DNA of 64,000 bases from Artemia franciscana (lineage: Eukaryota; Arthropoda; Branchiopoda; Anostraca; Artemiidae): assembly GCF_032884065.1 (NCBI RefSeq), contig NC_088863.1, forward strand, positions 59,910,439 to 59,974,438. The letters are read 5' to 3'. The notes beneath the pieces are model-generated. The model had not been told where the DNA came from and did not search any database. It saw only the letters and a list, made by a program, of their open reading frames with translations. Position 1 is the stretch's first letter. The number at the start of each line of letters is the position of its first letter. This document shows, piece by piece, positions 35,031-47,115 of this stretch. Made by a program: the position numbers and the translations under genes.

Positions 35031-35675
35031 TTTGGCGTTATTATTGTGACTCGACTCATATCCCACTCAGATTGATCCCGTTCCCCTGAATCTTATATCA
35101 ACACCACTTAGCCCAGCCCTTTGAAATCGTTCCAAACAATTCGACCCCCACGGACTCGAGATTAACTAACAATACAACTGGAAACTGTACTCAGCGCAAA
35201 TCATTGGAAGTGATCAATTTACTCGAATGGAATGGTCTTTATTGATTGGTCAACTCTGTTTCTGCCCAGGGCAGGTACGGAGGAATTGTTAGCTAATAGA
35301 TTTGCATGATAATGTAAGAAAAAACGATATATGATGTAAGTGAAACTTCTTTAAAGTAGGGGGCTTTAAAAGCCCCCCTCCCCCAAAAGATCTTTTTCGA
35401 AGAGAAGTAGAGCCATATCAAAACCCAAAATTAACACACAAGTCGTATAATCCTTCAAAACTAAAATAAAACAAAAATTTGCATGAATGAGAGTAAATCA
35501 AACCGAAAACGAACAGAAATTAAAATGATCCATTAGGTCAAACTTAAAACAAACAGAAATTACCACAAACAAAAAGCAGGACTATCTCTTAAGCCCTCTA
35601 CAGCCCGAGTTGCATTTGCGCTTTAGTGAAAAACAAAAAAGTATTTTAAACCCTTACCATTATGATATTGAAAAA
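35031..35675. repeat. Dispersed repeat B1, copy 2
   Basis: Diverged copy of 27382-27975: same order of TTGTGACTCGACTCATATCC, TGGTCAA..TCTGTTTCTGCC and CAGCCCGAG segments. Confidence 0.8.
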
Positions 35676-38600
35676 TAAAGAGATGAGATTTTCAATGATG
35701 ATAATATCAATTTATTTTTATTTGACACTCGCAATGTACAATAAATCCGTTGCATTCAAGCAATGTTAATTACCAGGTTAATACTTTTTTATTGTCAGTT
35801 GCATTTCGTCTCCTGTAAATCCTTATACAAAATATGTTCCCCCGAAAATCTTAAAAGTTTCATTCGTTTATCAAACAATGCGTGGTAGCAAAGTTTAAGT
35901 AAGGAGTGACTCGGCTCAATGGTGACCAAAATTCTAAAAAACAGAATTTTGACGACATTAGATACATCAATAAACGAAATATATAAGAATCAAAAGCTTT
36001 ACTCATCAAAAGCTGCAAGCCTGAAATTTTTTTTCCTGATTTCCGAAAAAGGGAAAAACATCCCCCAAAAGTCAAGGAATCCTTTTGAAAATTGCCCTAT
36101 CACATTCAGCGCATCAGAAAACTCTACTTTAAGGTTCAAGCTCCCATTGGCAAAAAAAAATTAAATTCGTTGTTGTTTCTTCCAGGGGTGATCATATCGG
36201 ACCAATGGTCCGAGAAGATTCGGAGAGGGCGTAAGAGCTGAAATTAAAAGTTCAAGTGGCCTTTTCCGAAAAATTTATATATATTATTAGAGTTGCTTTG
36301 TCCTTTTTGCCCCAAAGTGGTCCAATCAAAATTCTTGGGTAGCCAGTTTGTTCAGCATAATTAAAAGGCCCAATAACTATGCCTTTCGAGATGACATGAA
36401 CCCCCACAACCACTGTAGGAAGGCTGCAATTTACGACATTTGTCCATTGTTTACATATTAATTGTCATTGGAAAACATACATTTATCGAGGGGGGGGGGT
36501 GTGGATTTTCTACAGGGGTATTTTTCATTGAAAGATTTCTGGGGTGAACTTTCTAGATGAAATTTTAAACCGGTGGCGGGAAATTTTCCAGAACACAATT
36601 CGTTTTGTCTTACTTTCTCACTTACATGAGCGACTTTGCATATGGAGATACTCCGAGGGAAATTTGCAGCAGAGTTGGAGGAGTCATCTGTGGGATTTTC
36701 AAAGGAGTAATTCTTCATAGGGGAATTATCACTGGGGGGAAACTTTCCAATAGAATAGGGGATTTACAGGGAAGTTCCCAAATAGGAAAATTCAGCCATG
36801 ACTTGAAGGTAGATCATAAGTTAACCAAAAAGTCTTTTTAAATGAAAGTATGTTAAGAAGTCTTTTTCAGGCAGAATCGTTCGCCAGAAATTTTCGAGCG
36901 AATTTCCAGCGATGATGGAATTTTTCATAGGATCAACTTTCCTTAGAAGAATTTTAACAGAGCAGGTGAATTTCTGGGATTATTGAAAAACAATCAAGAG
37001 CTAATTTTTTAAAGCAAGTTTTTCTACTAAAATTAAGGATGAACATAAAAACCAAACGAAATTATTTCCTATATGAGGGGTACTGTCCCTCCCCAAAGCC
37101 TGCTTTTTACGCTAAAGTAAAGTCTTCTGTCCTAAGTAAAATATTCTGTCCTAACTCTTTGAGAATGACTCTTGAAACGCAAGGGCCGTTCAATTATAAT
37201 CATAATCTTTTTTTAGTAGACTTTATGTTTAATTATAATCAGGACCTTTTAAGTACTAAAAGACTAACGTAAAGACGGATGTTGAGGAGTTTTAGTTCCC
37301 CCATACGAAAGGAATACCGTCTCTTCGTTTTAAGCTTTAATATTGTTCCCTACTTTCAGCAGAAAAAAAACGTTCTTTTTTATTTAATGGCAACATCAAA
37401 GATCCTTTCAAGTTTACGGTATCACAATAAAAAGTAGAAACTGGGATGAAAGCGAGAAGCAAATTCTTACCTGGTAGTTCTAGTAGGCGCTGGTTAAGGG
37501 CTAAAGCCCGACCCGGATATAAGTCTTCTCCATAGTTTGCCTTTAACAGAAATATATCCTCGGGACCAGGGGCGTTAATTCACAACATTTTAGAGGGGGG
37601 GGGGATATTTCCTTTTTTTGCTTTATAGGGGGAATTTTTTCTTTTTTCTGTATAATATGCAGTTTTATTAAAATGTAAAAGAATGGAAGATGTGTCAGAA
37701 ACTTTGTTTAGACGAGTAAGATCAGAATATTTCTCCAATTTCTTGGATAATCAACTTTAAAGTAAAGGGCTATTTATATCTGAGGGAGTTCAGCGGAGTA
37801 ACCCACCGAATTATTGCAGGCTCTTCGAGTTTAAAAAAAACAACTTTTTTTAAACGTAATTTACGTATACCTTGAAATCTTAGACAAATATCTATTTATA
37901 TGTGGCTAACAGTTAATTAATTAATTAACGAAAGCATTTTAAAAATATACTTTAAATACATTTTAAAAAAGAAATTAAAATAAAGTTAGATGGATGATGA
38001 CATCCGACATGATGGACGACTTTGTAATCTTCAGAGAACTCTTTCAACCTCCAATTGAATTTCAAACTCCCCATTGATAAAAAAATGTGGAAGTCACGGA
38101 TGTGTGTTTATATTTTTATTTATTTTTGAAAAAAATAAATTTCAGCTGGAGAGCAGAGGTCTAGAGGGGGAGGGCAAACGGATCTAGAGGGCGGGGGAGC
38201 AAACCCGGGTTTGGGAGGGACAGTTGCCCCCCTACCCCATAGTAAATCACACCCCTGGGGGAGGTGTACCAACCCCCCCCCCCTTAACTGGCGTCCCTGT
38301 TCGGATTTAAGAATCTATAGATGTCTTTCCTATAATTTGTCAGTTCTAGCATTTATTTAGAAGGATTATCTCACCCTCCAAACGTTTTGGTACATACTTA
38401 CCAATCCTAACCTCTTTATAGTAAACCAATCAGTAATTGAACATATCGTTTCTTTCAAGCAATTAAAGTGAATGTTGCTAAATGAATATTGTTTTTTTTT
38501 GTAGTCGATGGGTCCCTTTGGTTAAGAGACTTCGAGATGTGTTTCAAGCCGGTTGTACACAGGCTCTTGGCAAGATAAATATCTCTTGGAAAACCTATAT

Positions 38601-41452
38601 TAGATAGGTATTTTATTGTCGAACAAGCGTTGAATTAGCTATTGAAAGTTACAAAATATAAATTTGGGCTAAATGAAATCGATCTCCACTGGATTGACTT
38701 GAATGAAGAAGTCAAGCGGAACGAGGGTTGTCTAACATTATCACCTTTTCACAACTTATACGTCGGTCAACATGAACTGAGAAATACACTGTCCTCCACA
38801 TGAAATTGTATTGACGAAGTATGAAATTTTATTAATTAAAATTTCCACTTTCCATTACCGGGCGTGCATCTCGAGCGCCCTGTGTGCCGCATATTCCCGC
38901 CATACCTGGCACCCGCCACCTAGTGTACATGATTGCTGAAGGTGGGAAAACCCTATCCAGACATATCTAGAACATTCATGACGTTGTTTTCGGTATCTTC
39001 GTACAAAATAGGCATGAGCGCGGATTTTGTTAAAAAAAAAACACCGAATGAGATTTGGCAAATTCTAGCAGACAATACTAAAATAATTACAAAGGTTCTC
39101 GGGTAACGAATATATGCCCAACCCATGCTGTTAATTTAATATTATGTTTAATGCATCTACCTTCAAAATACTATCTTGCATTTGGACCTGTCCAAGCTTA
39201 TATATTTATCTTTCAACCCTGAAAAAAAAAAAAAAAAATCTATACCAAATTTGTATCGTAATCAATACGAATTTCCGCGCGTCAAGCTTTTCACACTTTC
39301 AGCCTTTGTTACACTCGATTTCTGGAATTTATAATTTGTTTCCTTGAAAATCGTGGTTTGCTTGAAACTGATGTTTCCTTTAATATGCCATTAATTTTTA
39401 AACACAGCGGAAAATTGCACTTGCATAAGCATTGTTATTATTATTCCTCTGCCTTTAAGACGATCTTAAGACTTTTTTTTTTACAAATTTATTGACTTTT
39501 CGGACCAGAAAGAACTATGATGATAACAATGAAATAAAACAACGACGTATTAATGATTTAATTAAATAAATTCACTAATACCGGGATTCTAACTTGCTAG
39601 CTGCTGGACTAAACAATAACAATAAACGCAATGTTTAGAAAGACGAAATAGATCGATAACTTGGTTGCAGTAATTCATAAGACCTTCAGTGACAGGGTAC
39701 ACGCAGCACCAGAACAAAAAAAAAGTCACGTAACACCTTTGAATTACCAGGGCCAAAAAAGAAAAAATAAGCAGGAAGTAGGCGTAACGAAACTTTATTT
39801 CAAAAGTTACCACACCAAAAATTGATAGAAAATCATTGGAGATCTTTGTACTTGTCACATGTATCAGTTTCGCTTCTGTAGAATCAGACTTTGCTGAAAT
39901 ATAAGTATTAAACGACCAAACACCATTCAACACAAATTGCTCTGGTATCCCTATTTTTCAAAGGAGGTATGAATGAAAGATTGCATATACTTTCCCTTCA
40001 AAATATAAACACTTCTAAACCCTGAAACGAGAAAACATTACAAGCTCTAGCTTGATCATGCCCGCGCACTATATTATGTTCATCAGTCCCTGTTCAGGCC
40101 TACTAAACGAGAAAAATATGCCCCAAGCTCTGTTAAAACTAACTTCATTAAAAGGAGTGAACATTTTACGCAGAACAAGAAAATACCAAAAATAGCAACT
40201 GCGGGCGAAAAACAGCAACCGTTCAAAAATATCTGGATGCAACTATTTTTTGATTGAGTAAGAAAAGCACCCAAGTCCATAATTTTTATTTGGGCCTAAA
40301 ACAACAACAACTACCCTTGCATGACATTAAGCTATTAACTTCGCGAGACCACTTTGTATCTGAACTTCAAATTTATCATATAAATGCAATATCAGTAGTC
40401 GACTGTTTACATCGACTGGCCCAATATTTAGGGTGGAGGCACCTGAATCAACACGGTGTATTTAAAGTTTCGTCTTGTTTTTTTTTTCTTTTTTTTCAAT
40501 AGGAATAGAATCTTGCGGTTCATTTGACGTACTGCTCCTGCTGGTGATTACGCGTAGAGATGCGACTTTGTAACAGCTTCTTGTGAGCCAAAACCGATTG
40601 AGTTGTTCGGTATGGTTGTCCCCACACCAGAACCAGTATCTTCTACCGGGGCGTTTCCAGCCATACATAGGGCAGGGGTCAAAATTAAATAGCACGCTGG
40701 CGTGTCAACTAAATGGCAGAGCCACCGTAAGTTTCAGGCGTGGTCCCCTCATTTTGTCCAGAACAAATACTTTGTGTTTTCCAATACATTATGGAGGCGT
40801 GAACAATGGATTTCTGGTTTAAAACTTAGTATTTATCTTTTTTGTAAAATCCTTACGATTCAGTCGTAATAACGACAAATATTTGAAACGTTTTTAAACC
40901 TCAGAATTTTTTTTTCCTAAAAAGTAATAGAGTAAGCCTTAAATTTGAATAGGCTAAGCCTAAAGCCAGCGTTTCTTGTGGAATAAATAAACAAGACAAG
41001 TTTAAAATTTTAGTACAAAATTATTGTATAAAAACAAAGATTGACCAGTGAGTAGAAATGCAGTTCCAAGCTTCGGAATCTACATCATTGATTTTGGGCA
41101 GTTCTTCAATAGCTGAAAAGAATTTAGGTCCATACAAAAACATTTAGTCCACACGAAAACAGAAACCAAGGATGTGGAAAAACATATTTAACAATAAAAG
41201 TCAACAATTGTTCTTATGTTCCCATTTTTCTATTTGGCCAATCTATGTTTTAGTTCTGCTTTGACGTAGATGGAGTGTTTTATAGTCGACGAGAAATTTG
41301 CAATGTCTGCGAAAAATCAAGAAGACGAAGATGTCATATATATTTATGTATAAAAAAGACGTTGTAGTAGAAATAACGACAAACATATGTAGACTTAAAT
41401 ATGTAAACGCGAATAATATGCCACGTCATACTGATCTTGCAAAGGTATCTTG
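35676..41452. other. Repeat-rich, gene-poor stretch
   Basis: Contains scattered fragments of the families described elsewhere: GTAAGGAGTGACTCGGCTCA at 35900, family D relatives at 36480-36980, partial AAGGAGCGAC-type sequence near 37021-37400 and repeat C copy 2. Many ORFs of 60-110 codons occur, none with recognisable motifs. The - strand ORF at 39933-39589 is hydrophobic but unassigned. Confidence 0.5.
37669..37832. repeat. Dispersed repeat C, copy 2
   Basis: Diverged copy of 34752-34905 in the same orientation, with AAATGTAAAAGAATGGAAGA and AATTATTGCAGGCTCTTCGA. Confidence 0.75.
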
Positions 41453-41537
41453 TTAATAGCCACCGGAGTATTCTTGTCGACCGTAGCCGCCCGAGCTGTA
41501 GCTTCTTTCATAACCTCCGCCAGAGGAGCCATAGCGA
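41453..41537 (-). CDS. SR-like protein coding exon 2 (Gly/Tyr tail)
   Basis: Follows acceptor ACTTTTATTTAG. With the AG from exon 1 it reads SRYGSSGGGYERSYSSGGYG, then RQEYSGGY and TAA at 41455-41453. The composition continues that of exon 1, which supports the join. A methionine-led ORF in another frame here is a shadow. Confidence 0.85.
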
Positions 41538-43476
41538 CTAAATAAAAGTAAAAAAGATGTTTGTGATGGCACAGAAGTACTAAGAAATTCAGCAAATAAA
41601 CTGACGAAAGCATGAATGGGTAAAAATCTGAACTTTGTTTGGCTTCAAATGTTATAAGGATCAAACAAGAAGTATACGGCTGAAGAAAGTTTGTCTTCAT
41701 GAAGTCGTAAGTGATCATAGTAAGTAAGTCATAAAGCGATCATAAAGTCAGTTTATTCGGGCAAAATATTTAGGACTGTGTATTTGACAAAACACGGGAG
41801 AACAAGCAATAATATCATGTAAATTAAATAGTAAAAGTGCTGACTATTTTTCTGAAAAAGGTTCAAACGATCATACTATTATTTGATAGAAACAAATTCA
41901 CAAAGAACAGTACTAACCCCAATTTATCACAAACGTAAAAAATTTAATTCTCAGATTTCAACCGTAAAATGTGTGACTATTGCTGACGAATTTTGGAACG
42001 ATCTAGATTGCTAAGCAATTAATGAAGACACCATTAGGAAAATAAGAGGGAAGTATTTTTTTTTTTTTTTTCATAAACAAGTATTTAGTATCCATTGATC
42101 TGTAAAGCCTCTCCTGTAACACGTACAGGAGAGGGAATGACCAAACCTCAATCCCCCTACAAATATATTTTAAATTAGCTTAAGATGCAAATAAAAGCTA
42201 CAAATATTAAAAAATAACAATATAGGTAAATCGACTCAGTGCCGAAAATATTTCATGATTAATTTTGGTAGAGACAAACAGAAATAAGTTACCAATAAGA
42301 ACTTCCACGGCATTTTAACGCTATAAGGGCGGTGGGATTAAAAACGATGTACAAAAGCGAAAAGTAGTTGAGAATATGTACCAAACCTGAAATTTTCTTC
42401 TGAAAGGAAATATTTCAATGTACCGAGGAGCATTTACTGTTGAGTAAAAAAGGACTAAGAATTGTTTGGCACATTTATTGGACAGAAGACCACTTGCCCA
42501 GGTCAGTTATTGGTATATTACCTTACAGAAAAACTTACAATGCGCTATATATGAATACTGAGTACCGATTTTGCCTTTTTCGCAGAAAAAAACGAGATTG
42601 AACTTGTTGTAAGCTGAAGACTAGAAATAAATTATTGGCTGTAAGAAAGTAAGGGTAGAGGAGGTTCTTCCTGCTGCAGAAATAATGGACAAGCTCCAAA
42701 TGTATGAATTTTATGCACAAGAGCTCCATGTTAGAGAAAAAAATATTTTAAATGGCACTGGATCAGACTTTTCTTGAACGGCGCTGCATATACGCCTTCT
42801 GTGGTTGGTAAGAAATTATATTAGCTTAGGGAATAGTACCAAAAGCAGAAATATGTTCCATTAAAAAGCTGGAAGTAGGCACTCTTACTTAAAAGTCTGA
42901 AAGCAAAGTTCGTCTTGGAAAGTATTCACGAAGCAAATAGAACAAGGTACTGATTTTAACAACAAAAAATAAGGTAGATCATCGAAAGTAGTACCTTCCT
43001 CCTCCATACGAGCCTGGCGATCGACTCCTGTATCGGTCTCTGTCTCCTCCATATCCACCACCCCCACGACCTCCTCTGAAACCACGACCTCCACGATCTC
43101 CACCTCTACCCCGATAACCCCCACGGTCACCACCTCGGAAACCACCTCGTCCTCCTCTAAAACCCCCATCTCTATCCCCATAACCTCCACCACCTCCCCT
43201 TCGCCCACCACTACGTCTTGGAACTGACATTTCTACTTTAACTGTTGAACCCAGGAGTTCAGCACCGTTTAAGGAGTCGATAGCACTGTTGGCATCCTGT
43301 GGATCTTCAAATTCGACGAAAGCAAAACCGGGTGGGTTTTGGGCCACCCAAACGTTTTTCAATTCACCAAATTTGCTAAATTCATCCTCAAGGTCCTCAC
43401 GACGGACCGTCTCTAGAAGGTTTCCAACGTAGACTCGAGCACCACTATCTCTGTCTCTATCTCCATAAGGTGGCAT
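41453..43476 (-). CDS. SR-like RNA-binding protein with RRM and RGG-rich tail (Rbp1/SRSF3-like), 2 coding exons
   Basis: Joining 43476-42995 to 41537-41453 on the - strand gives 567 bp, 188 residues plus stop. Residues about 14-85 are an RRM: RNP2 is VYVGNL, RNP1 is GFAFVEFE, and VWVAQNPPGFAFVEFEDPQD is the form shared by Rbp1, SRSF3 and SRSF7. From about residue 93 the chain is almost only Gly, Arg, Asp and Tyr with many RGG units, then SRSPGSYGG and a Gly/Tyr/Ser tail ending YSGGY. Such nuclear proteins bind exonic enhancers and steer splicing. It has RGG repeats where classic SR proteins have long RS repeats, so it is SR-like and not a clear ortholog. An acceptor just upstream (TTCTTCTAG, near 43504) suggests a spliced 5' UTR. 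Confidence 0.88.
41538..42994 (-). other. Intron of the SR-like gene
   Basis: About 1.46 kb, AT-rich. It contains the hairpin at 42109-42133 and no ORF of note. Introns of SR genes often hold regulatory alternative exons; none could be confirmed here. Confidence 0.6.
42109..42133. repeat. Perfect 10-bp inverted repeat
   Basis: CTCTCCTGTA, loop ACACG, TACAGGAGAG, inside the SR-like gene intron. Confidence 0.88.
42995..43476 (-). CDS. SR-like protein coding exon 1 (RRM and RGG region)
   Basis: 482 bp from ATG (MPPYGDRDRD) to the donor GGAGGAAG|GTACTA. Reading into the intron instead would add only YYFR before a stop, a possible retained-intron product. Phase 2. Confidence 0.88.
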
Positions 43477-43504
43477 TGTCGATATTATTATTGATGAGGA
43501 ATCT

Positions 43505-44914
43505 AGAAGAATTTAGTATTATAACTGATTCGCTTGGTATTGTTGCATAGCAAATATCTCATCATAGCAAAAAGGCACATTCATCCACAAAGTAAAAGAC
43601 AAGAAAAAAGAAGGGAAAATAAAGCCAGATAGAGAACTGTATAAGTTTCATTGTTTTATCGTGTGTTAAATCAGCATACAAACAACGAGAACAGACAGTC
43701 TGTAATTATGTTCACCTTGATTATGCAATAATAAAGGTCTTTTTGGACATTTAGAATATACATAACAAGAGTCTTTGTGACTCAGAATGGCTGTCCAGCT
43801 GTTAACAGTTCAGTGACATTTTCTTTTCCATTGTCATTGAACTAAGACTTGTCTAATATTGTTTCTCCGTGAAAAAAAAAAAGACTTTTTTGTCATGAAG
43901 TTGTTAGATGTCTCCTTCTTTATTCTGTCTTTGTAATTACACATAATATTTACAACTATTTATCACAAAGCACAATTACTTCAAACTGCACCATTTATTT
44001 GTTACAGGAAATACGTTTTAATTTTGGATAAGAAGGAATTTGTCCATGGGCTCAGACATTTGAGGTTGAAAACTGGAGAACACTCCAGCTCATGTTACAC
44101 TCTCTCTAAAAAAAACTCCGTCTCTTACTATTTTGCAAGAAATCCCCAAAGATTTAAATCATTTTTCATCCTATCCCAGACCAGATTGTAGCAGTTACTC
44201 TTATCCATTTGTAGACCTCCTAATCAAACTACTTAAATGATATGGACTTTTTGTCTCTCCAGGCCATGTCTAAGCATTTATTCTCTGTACAACACAGTGA
44301 GTAGACAACCATTTGAATAAAAAGAATAGTATTTGTTGAATCTTCCACCTAAGCTTTACAGTGGGTTCACGCTGCTGAAGTAGACATGTTACAACGGTTT
44401 ACATAAACTGTGTAAAACTATTTCTGAATGGTAGATTGTTTAAAGGTGACCAATTTTGATTAAGACATTAGGCTGTCCCCAAAGCCACACCAAAAACCGG
44501 CAGCGCACAACCGAAAATCTTACACGCCAGCACGCTGCAACGAAAAGGCTTCAGCGCGCCAACACGGTCAGTGATGGCGTGCCACCGGGATTTTAAGCAC
44601 CGAATTATTTTCTAAGATGATTGAGAGGCAAATATAATGCAAAATCTACTATCTAACGACACAAGCAATAATTTTTTATCCTCTTAAAATGTTTTTCACT
44701 TGTGTATGTCCTCTTTGCAACAATGTAATATTTTCTAATAAAAATGAATTTGGACTAGCTATGATATTCCTTGAATACCCAATTTGTTTTAGCTTGTGCA
44801 AAAATGCAGCTATTCTACAAATGCATGAGATCAAGGTGGAACAATTTTATAAGTAACAAAAACAACCCCCTCTCCCTCTCAAAATGTTTTTAATATACAT
44901 ATGTACATGGAAAC
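43505..44914. other. Sequence upstream of the SR-like gene
   Basis: AT-rich. Likely holds the promoter and 5' UTR of the - strand SR gene, but no core motif is clear. 44480-44600 is richer in GC, with GGCAGCGCACAACC and CAGCGCGCCAACACGG phrases echoed at 45950-46065, perhaps the outer parts of the hAT-like element. Confidence 0.4.
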
Positions 44915-45740
44915 ATGTACAAAGTGGAAGAACTAAACTTATATACAAACTTTCTGTCTTCCAAACAGCCTTCTCGAAAGAATTCAAATTTAAATAGCAA
45001 TGAATTCGTTAAAAGATTTTGTCATTTAGATGAGGTTCTTGATTCTGATGCTCAGTTGCCCATTATGCAGGTTGTTCCTGATCTGCCTCATATGTTATCA
45101 AGATATGAACAATACAGGTATAAAGAACAGAGTTTACCTACAAGATGGAATGCAACATATAATACAGTGTAAAGTATTATACATTGCAAAAGCCCTCTGG
45201 CAAGTGTTTTGTGTAAAATTGGGAAACCTGACCATGTTCTACACGATAAAGGATATGAAGTGACAGGTGACCTTAGCTATCTACTACAAAATTTTCCAGT
45301 ACAATCGGGGCTATTGGGGGAGAATTCCTTCCCACCCTAAATGTTGCTCTGCTGTCGGAGCCTCCTAAAAGGTCACCTTGAGGAACAGCCTGATGATGGT
45401 AGCTCTATTTTGCTTCTAAAAGAAAACGTGAGACATAAGTTTGACTTTCTCTTCCCAAGGGATGATCTAGTGCTGACAGCTGTACTTTTGGACTTCGAAA
45501 TATTCAAGAATGAGATTGATGAGCGTCTAAACCTTCTTGATGGTTGACTGACAAGAAGGGAATTCTTGTTCAAAATGGTTAAGCCTCTAGTGCTGGCGGC
45601 TGACATAAGCTAATTTATTACATCTCTTGTGAACCGAACTTGTCCAATCAGCACTCCAGGTCCCTCCACTTCAGCTTGTGATGTGCATTTTAGTGCAATA
45701 GAAATTCTTTTGGAGAAAGAGGAGTGGGCCCTTGAAAAGC
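44915..45740 (+). pseudogene. Decayed hAT-type transposase
   Basis: A + strand piece at 44915-45172 ends LPTRWNATYNTV, the TRWN(S/A)TY motif of hAT transposases. After stops and frame changes, 45341-45547 reads LLKENVRHKFDFLFPRDDLV followed by LTAVLLDFEIFKNEI, matching the LL.(A)LLDPRFK region that follows in hAT proteins. The order and spacing fit one ancestral gene. No intact C-terminal dimerisation domain is seen. GC-rich phrases on both sides (44480-44600, 45950-46065) may mark element ends, but I could not define terminal inverted repeats or an 8-bp duplication. Confidence 0.5.
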
Positions 45741-46979
45741 CGGAGTGGGCCACTCCTCTTGAAAAGAGGAGTGGGCCTTGATCATTGGGGTTAAAAGAAT
45801 GTTTGTGTGAAGTTAATATTGATGTCTTGTCCTTTTTTTTCGATCATGGCAATGAAGCTAAAGGGAATTGTGGACTGAATTCTGATTAAAACTGACACCA
45901 AGTTAGTCTTCAAACTTTTTAATATAGCCAAAAATTGAAAAATGCCAATAAAAGACAGCGCACCGCTGATAATTTTTCGGCGGCACGCCACCAGAAGATT
46001 TTCAGCACCGCCACCGGTATGTTTGTGTTCGCCACCGCTGAATTTTATTTTGGCACGGCTTCAGGGTCTAAAATATGGAACTTTGAAGCCACAATTAGCT
46101 TGAAATATGCCTAAAATACTTCCTGTCTGCTGTCCATATAATATAGCATAAAGTTTTTCTAAACATGGAAGGAAGTGTCATTATATTCCTTAATATAGAT
46201 TGCATCATTTATTGTTTTTGATACTATCTTTTAATATAAAAATATTTTTTTTATTATGTTATTTTCTTCTTTGCTACTTTTCTGTTACTGATGACCAGTT
46301 TGATCCAAAATTATACAGCTTTCTTTTACCATTAGCTGTTTACAGATTTATCAACTGCTATTGTGCCAAAACCTGAATTTTGACCCATTGAAACAGGAAT
46401 TGATATTAGCAAAATAAAATTTGCCTTCACTAAAATCCAGAATACTGAAAGTTGACCTGGCTATATAAAGTGTACCTTAATCAAGAAGAGCCTACTTAGC
46501 AAATTGAATCCCATTTCTGAATTACATTTACATTTATTTTGATTTTTATGGACAAGCAAAAGATACTGTCTTCAGCCACCAAAGACCTGCATGACTGATA
46601 TTAATTGAAAAATTAACTGAACAATCAATTATTGTAAAATTTTGCAAAAAAAAAATAATTTTGCAACTATAATAAATGGGGGGAGTACATTACTTTCTAT
46701 ATTATATACATTGACATCAAACAATTAGATTTTTTCGGTAAAATTCATATTCTCAATGAAAAATGTTGTTTTTGATATGCCTACAGCTGTAACTCAGACC
46801 AAAAGCACAGGGTACTTGTATCAGTTGGCAAGCAATTTCCAAAAATCATATTTAAAAAATGGCACAGCTGAATTCAAGCTAGAAAATGACAGAAAAACTG
46901 ATGTCTTACACTGGAAGATTAAAAGCCATGAATACAGAAAACAAAACATTAAAAATACTTTCAGCCCCCCCCCCCAAAA
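45741..46979. other. AT-rich sequence without recognised genes
   Basis: Includes an approximate three-fold repetition of GAGTGGGCC with AAAAG at 45720-45780 and the GC-rich phrases near 45950-46065. The ORF at 46756-47007 partly enters a family A fragment and is not credible. Confidence 0.5.
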
Positions 46980-47115
46980 AGAGGCATTTGTAACTTACGA
47001 ACGGTGATCAGATCTTAATGAAATTTGACATTTAGAAAGATCTTGTGGTTTAGAACTCCCATTTTAAATCTCGACCAGATTTGGTAACATTGGAGGGGGA
47101 AACCGGAATTCGTGG
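46980..47115 (+). repeat. Family A repeat fragment
   Basis: One partial internal unit: TTGTAACTTACGAACGGTGA, TCAGATCTTAATGAAATTTG and GGAGGGGGAAACCGGAATTC. Confidence 0.75.

Noticed and set aside
38860..39000. GC-richer patch near 38900 that looked like an RNA gene
   Set aside because: I could not fold it into a tRNA, U-snRNA or other known RNA, nor find a polymerase III box pair.
39589..39933. Hydrophobic 114-codon ORF resembling a membrane protein
   Set aside because: No family motif, no splice signals, and A/T-rich DNA easily yields Phe/Leu/Ile-rich frames.
42885..43211. Val/Glu-rich 108-codon - strand ORF
   Set aside because: An alternative frame of the RGG-coding exon of the SR-like gene.
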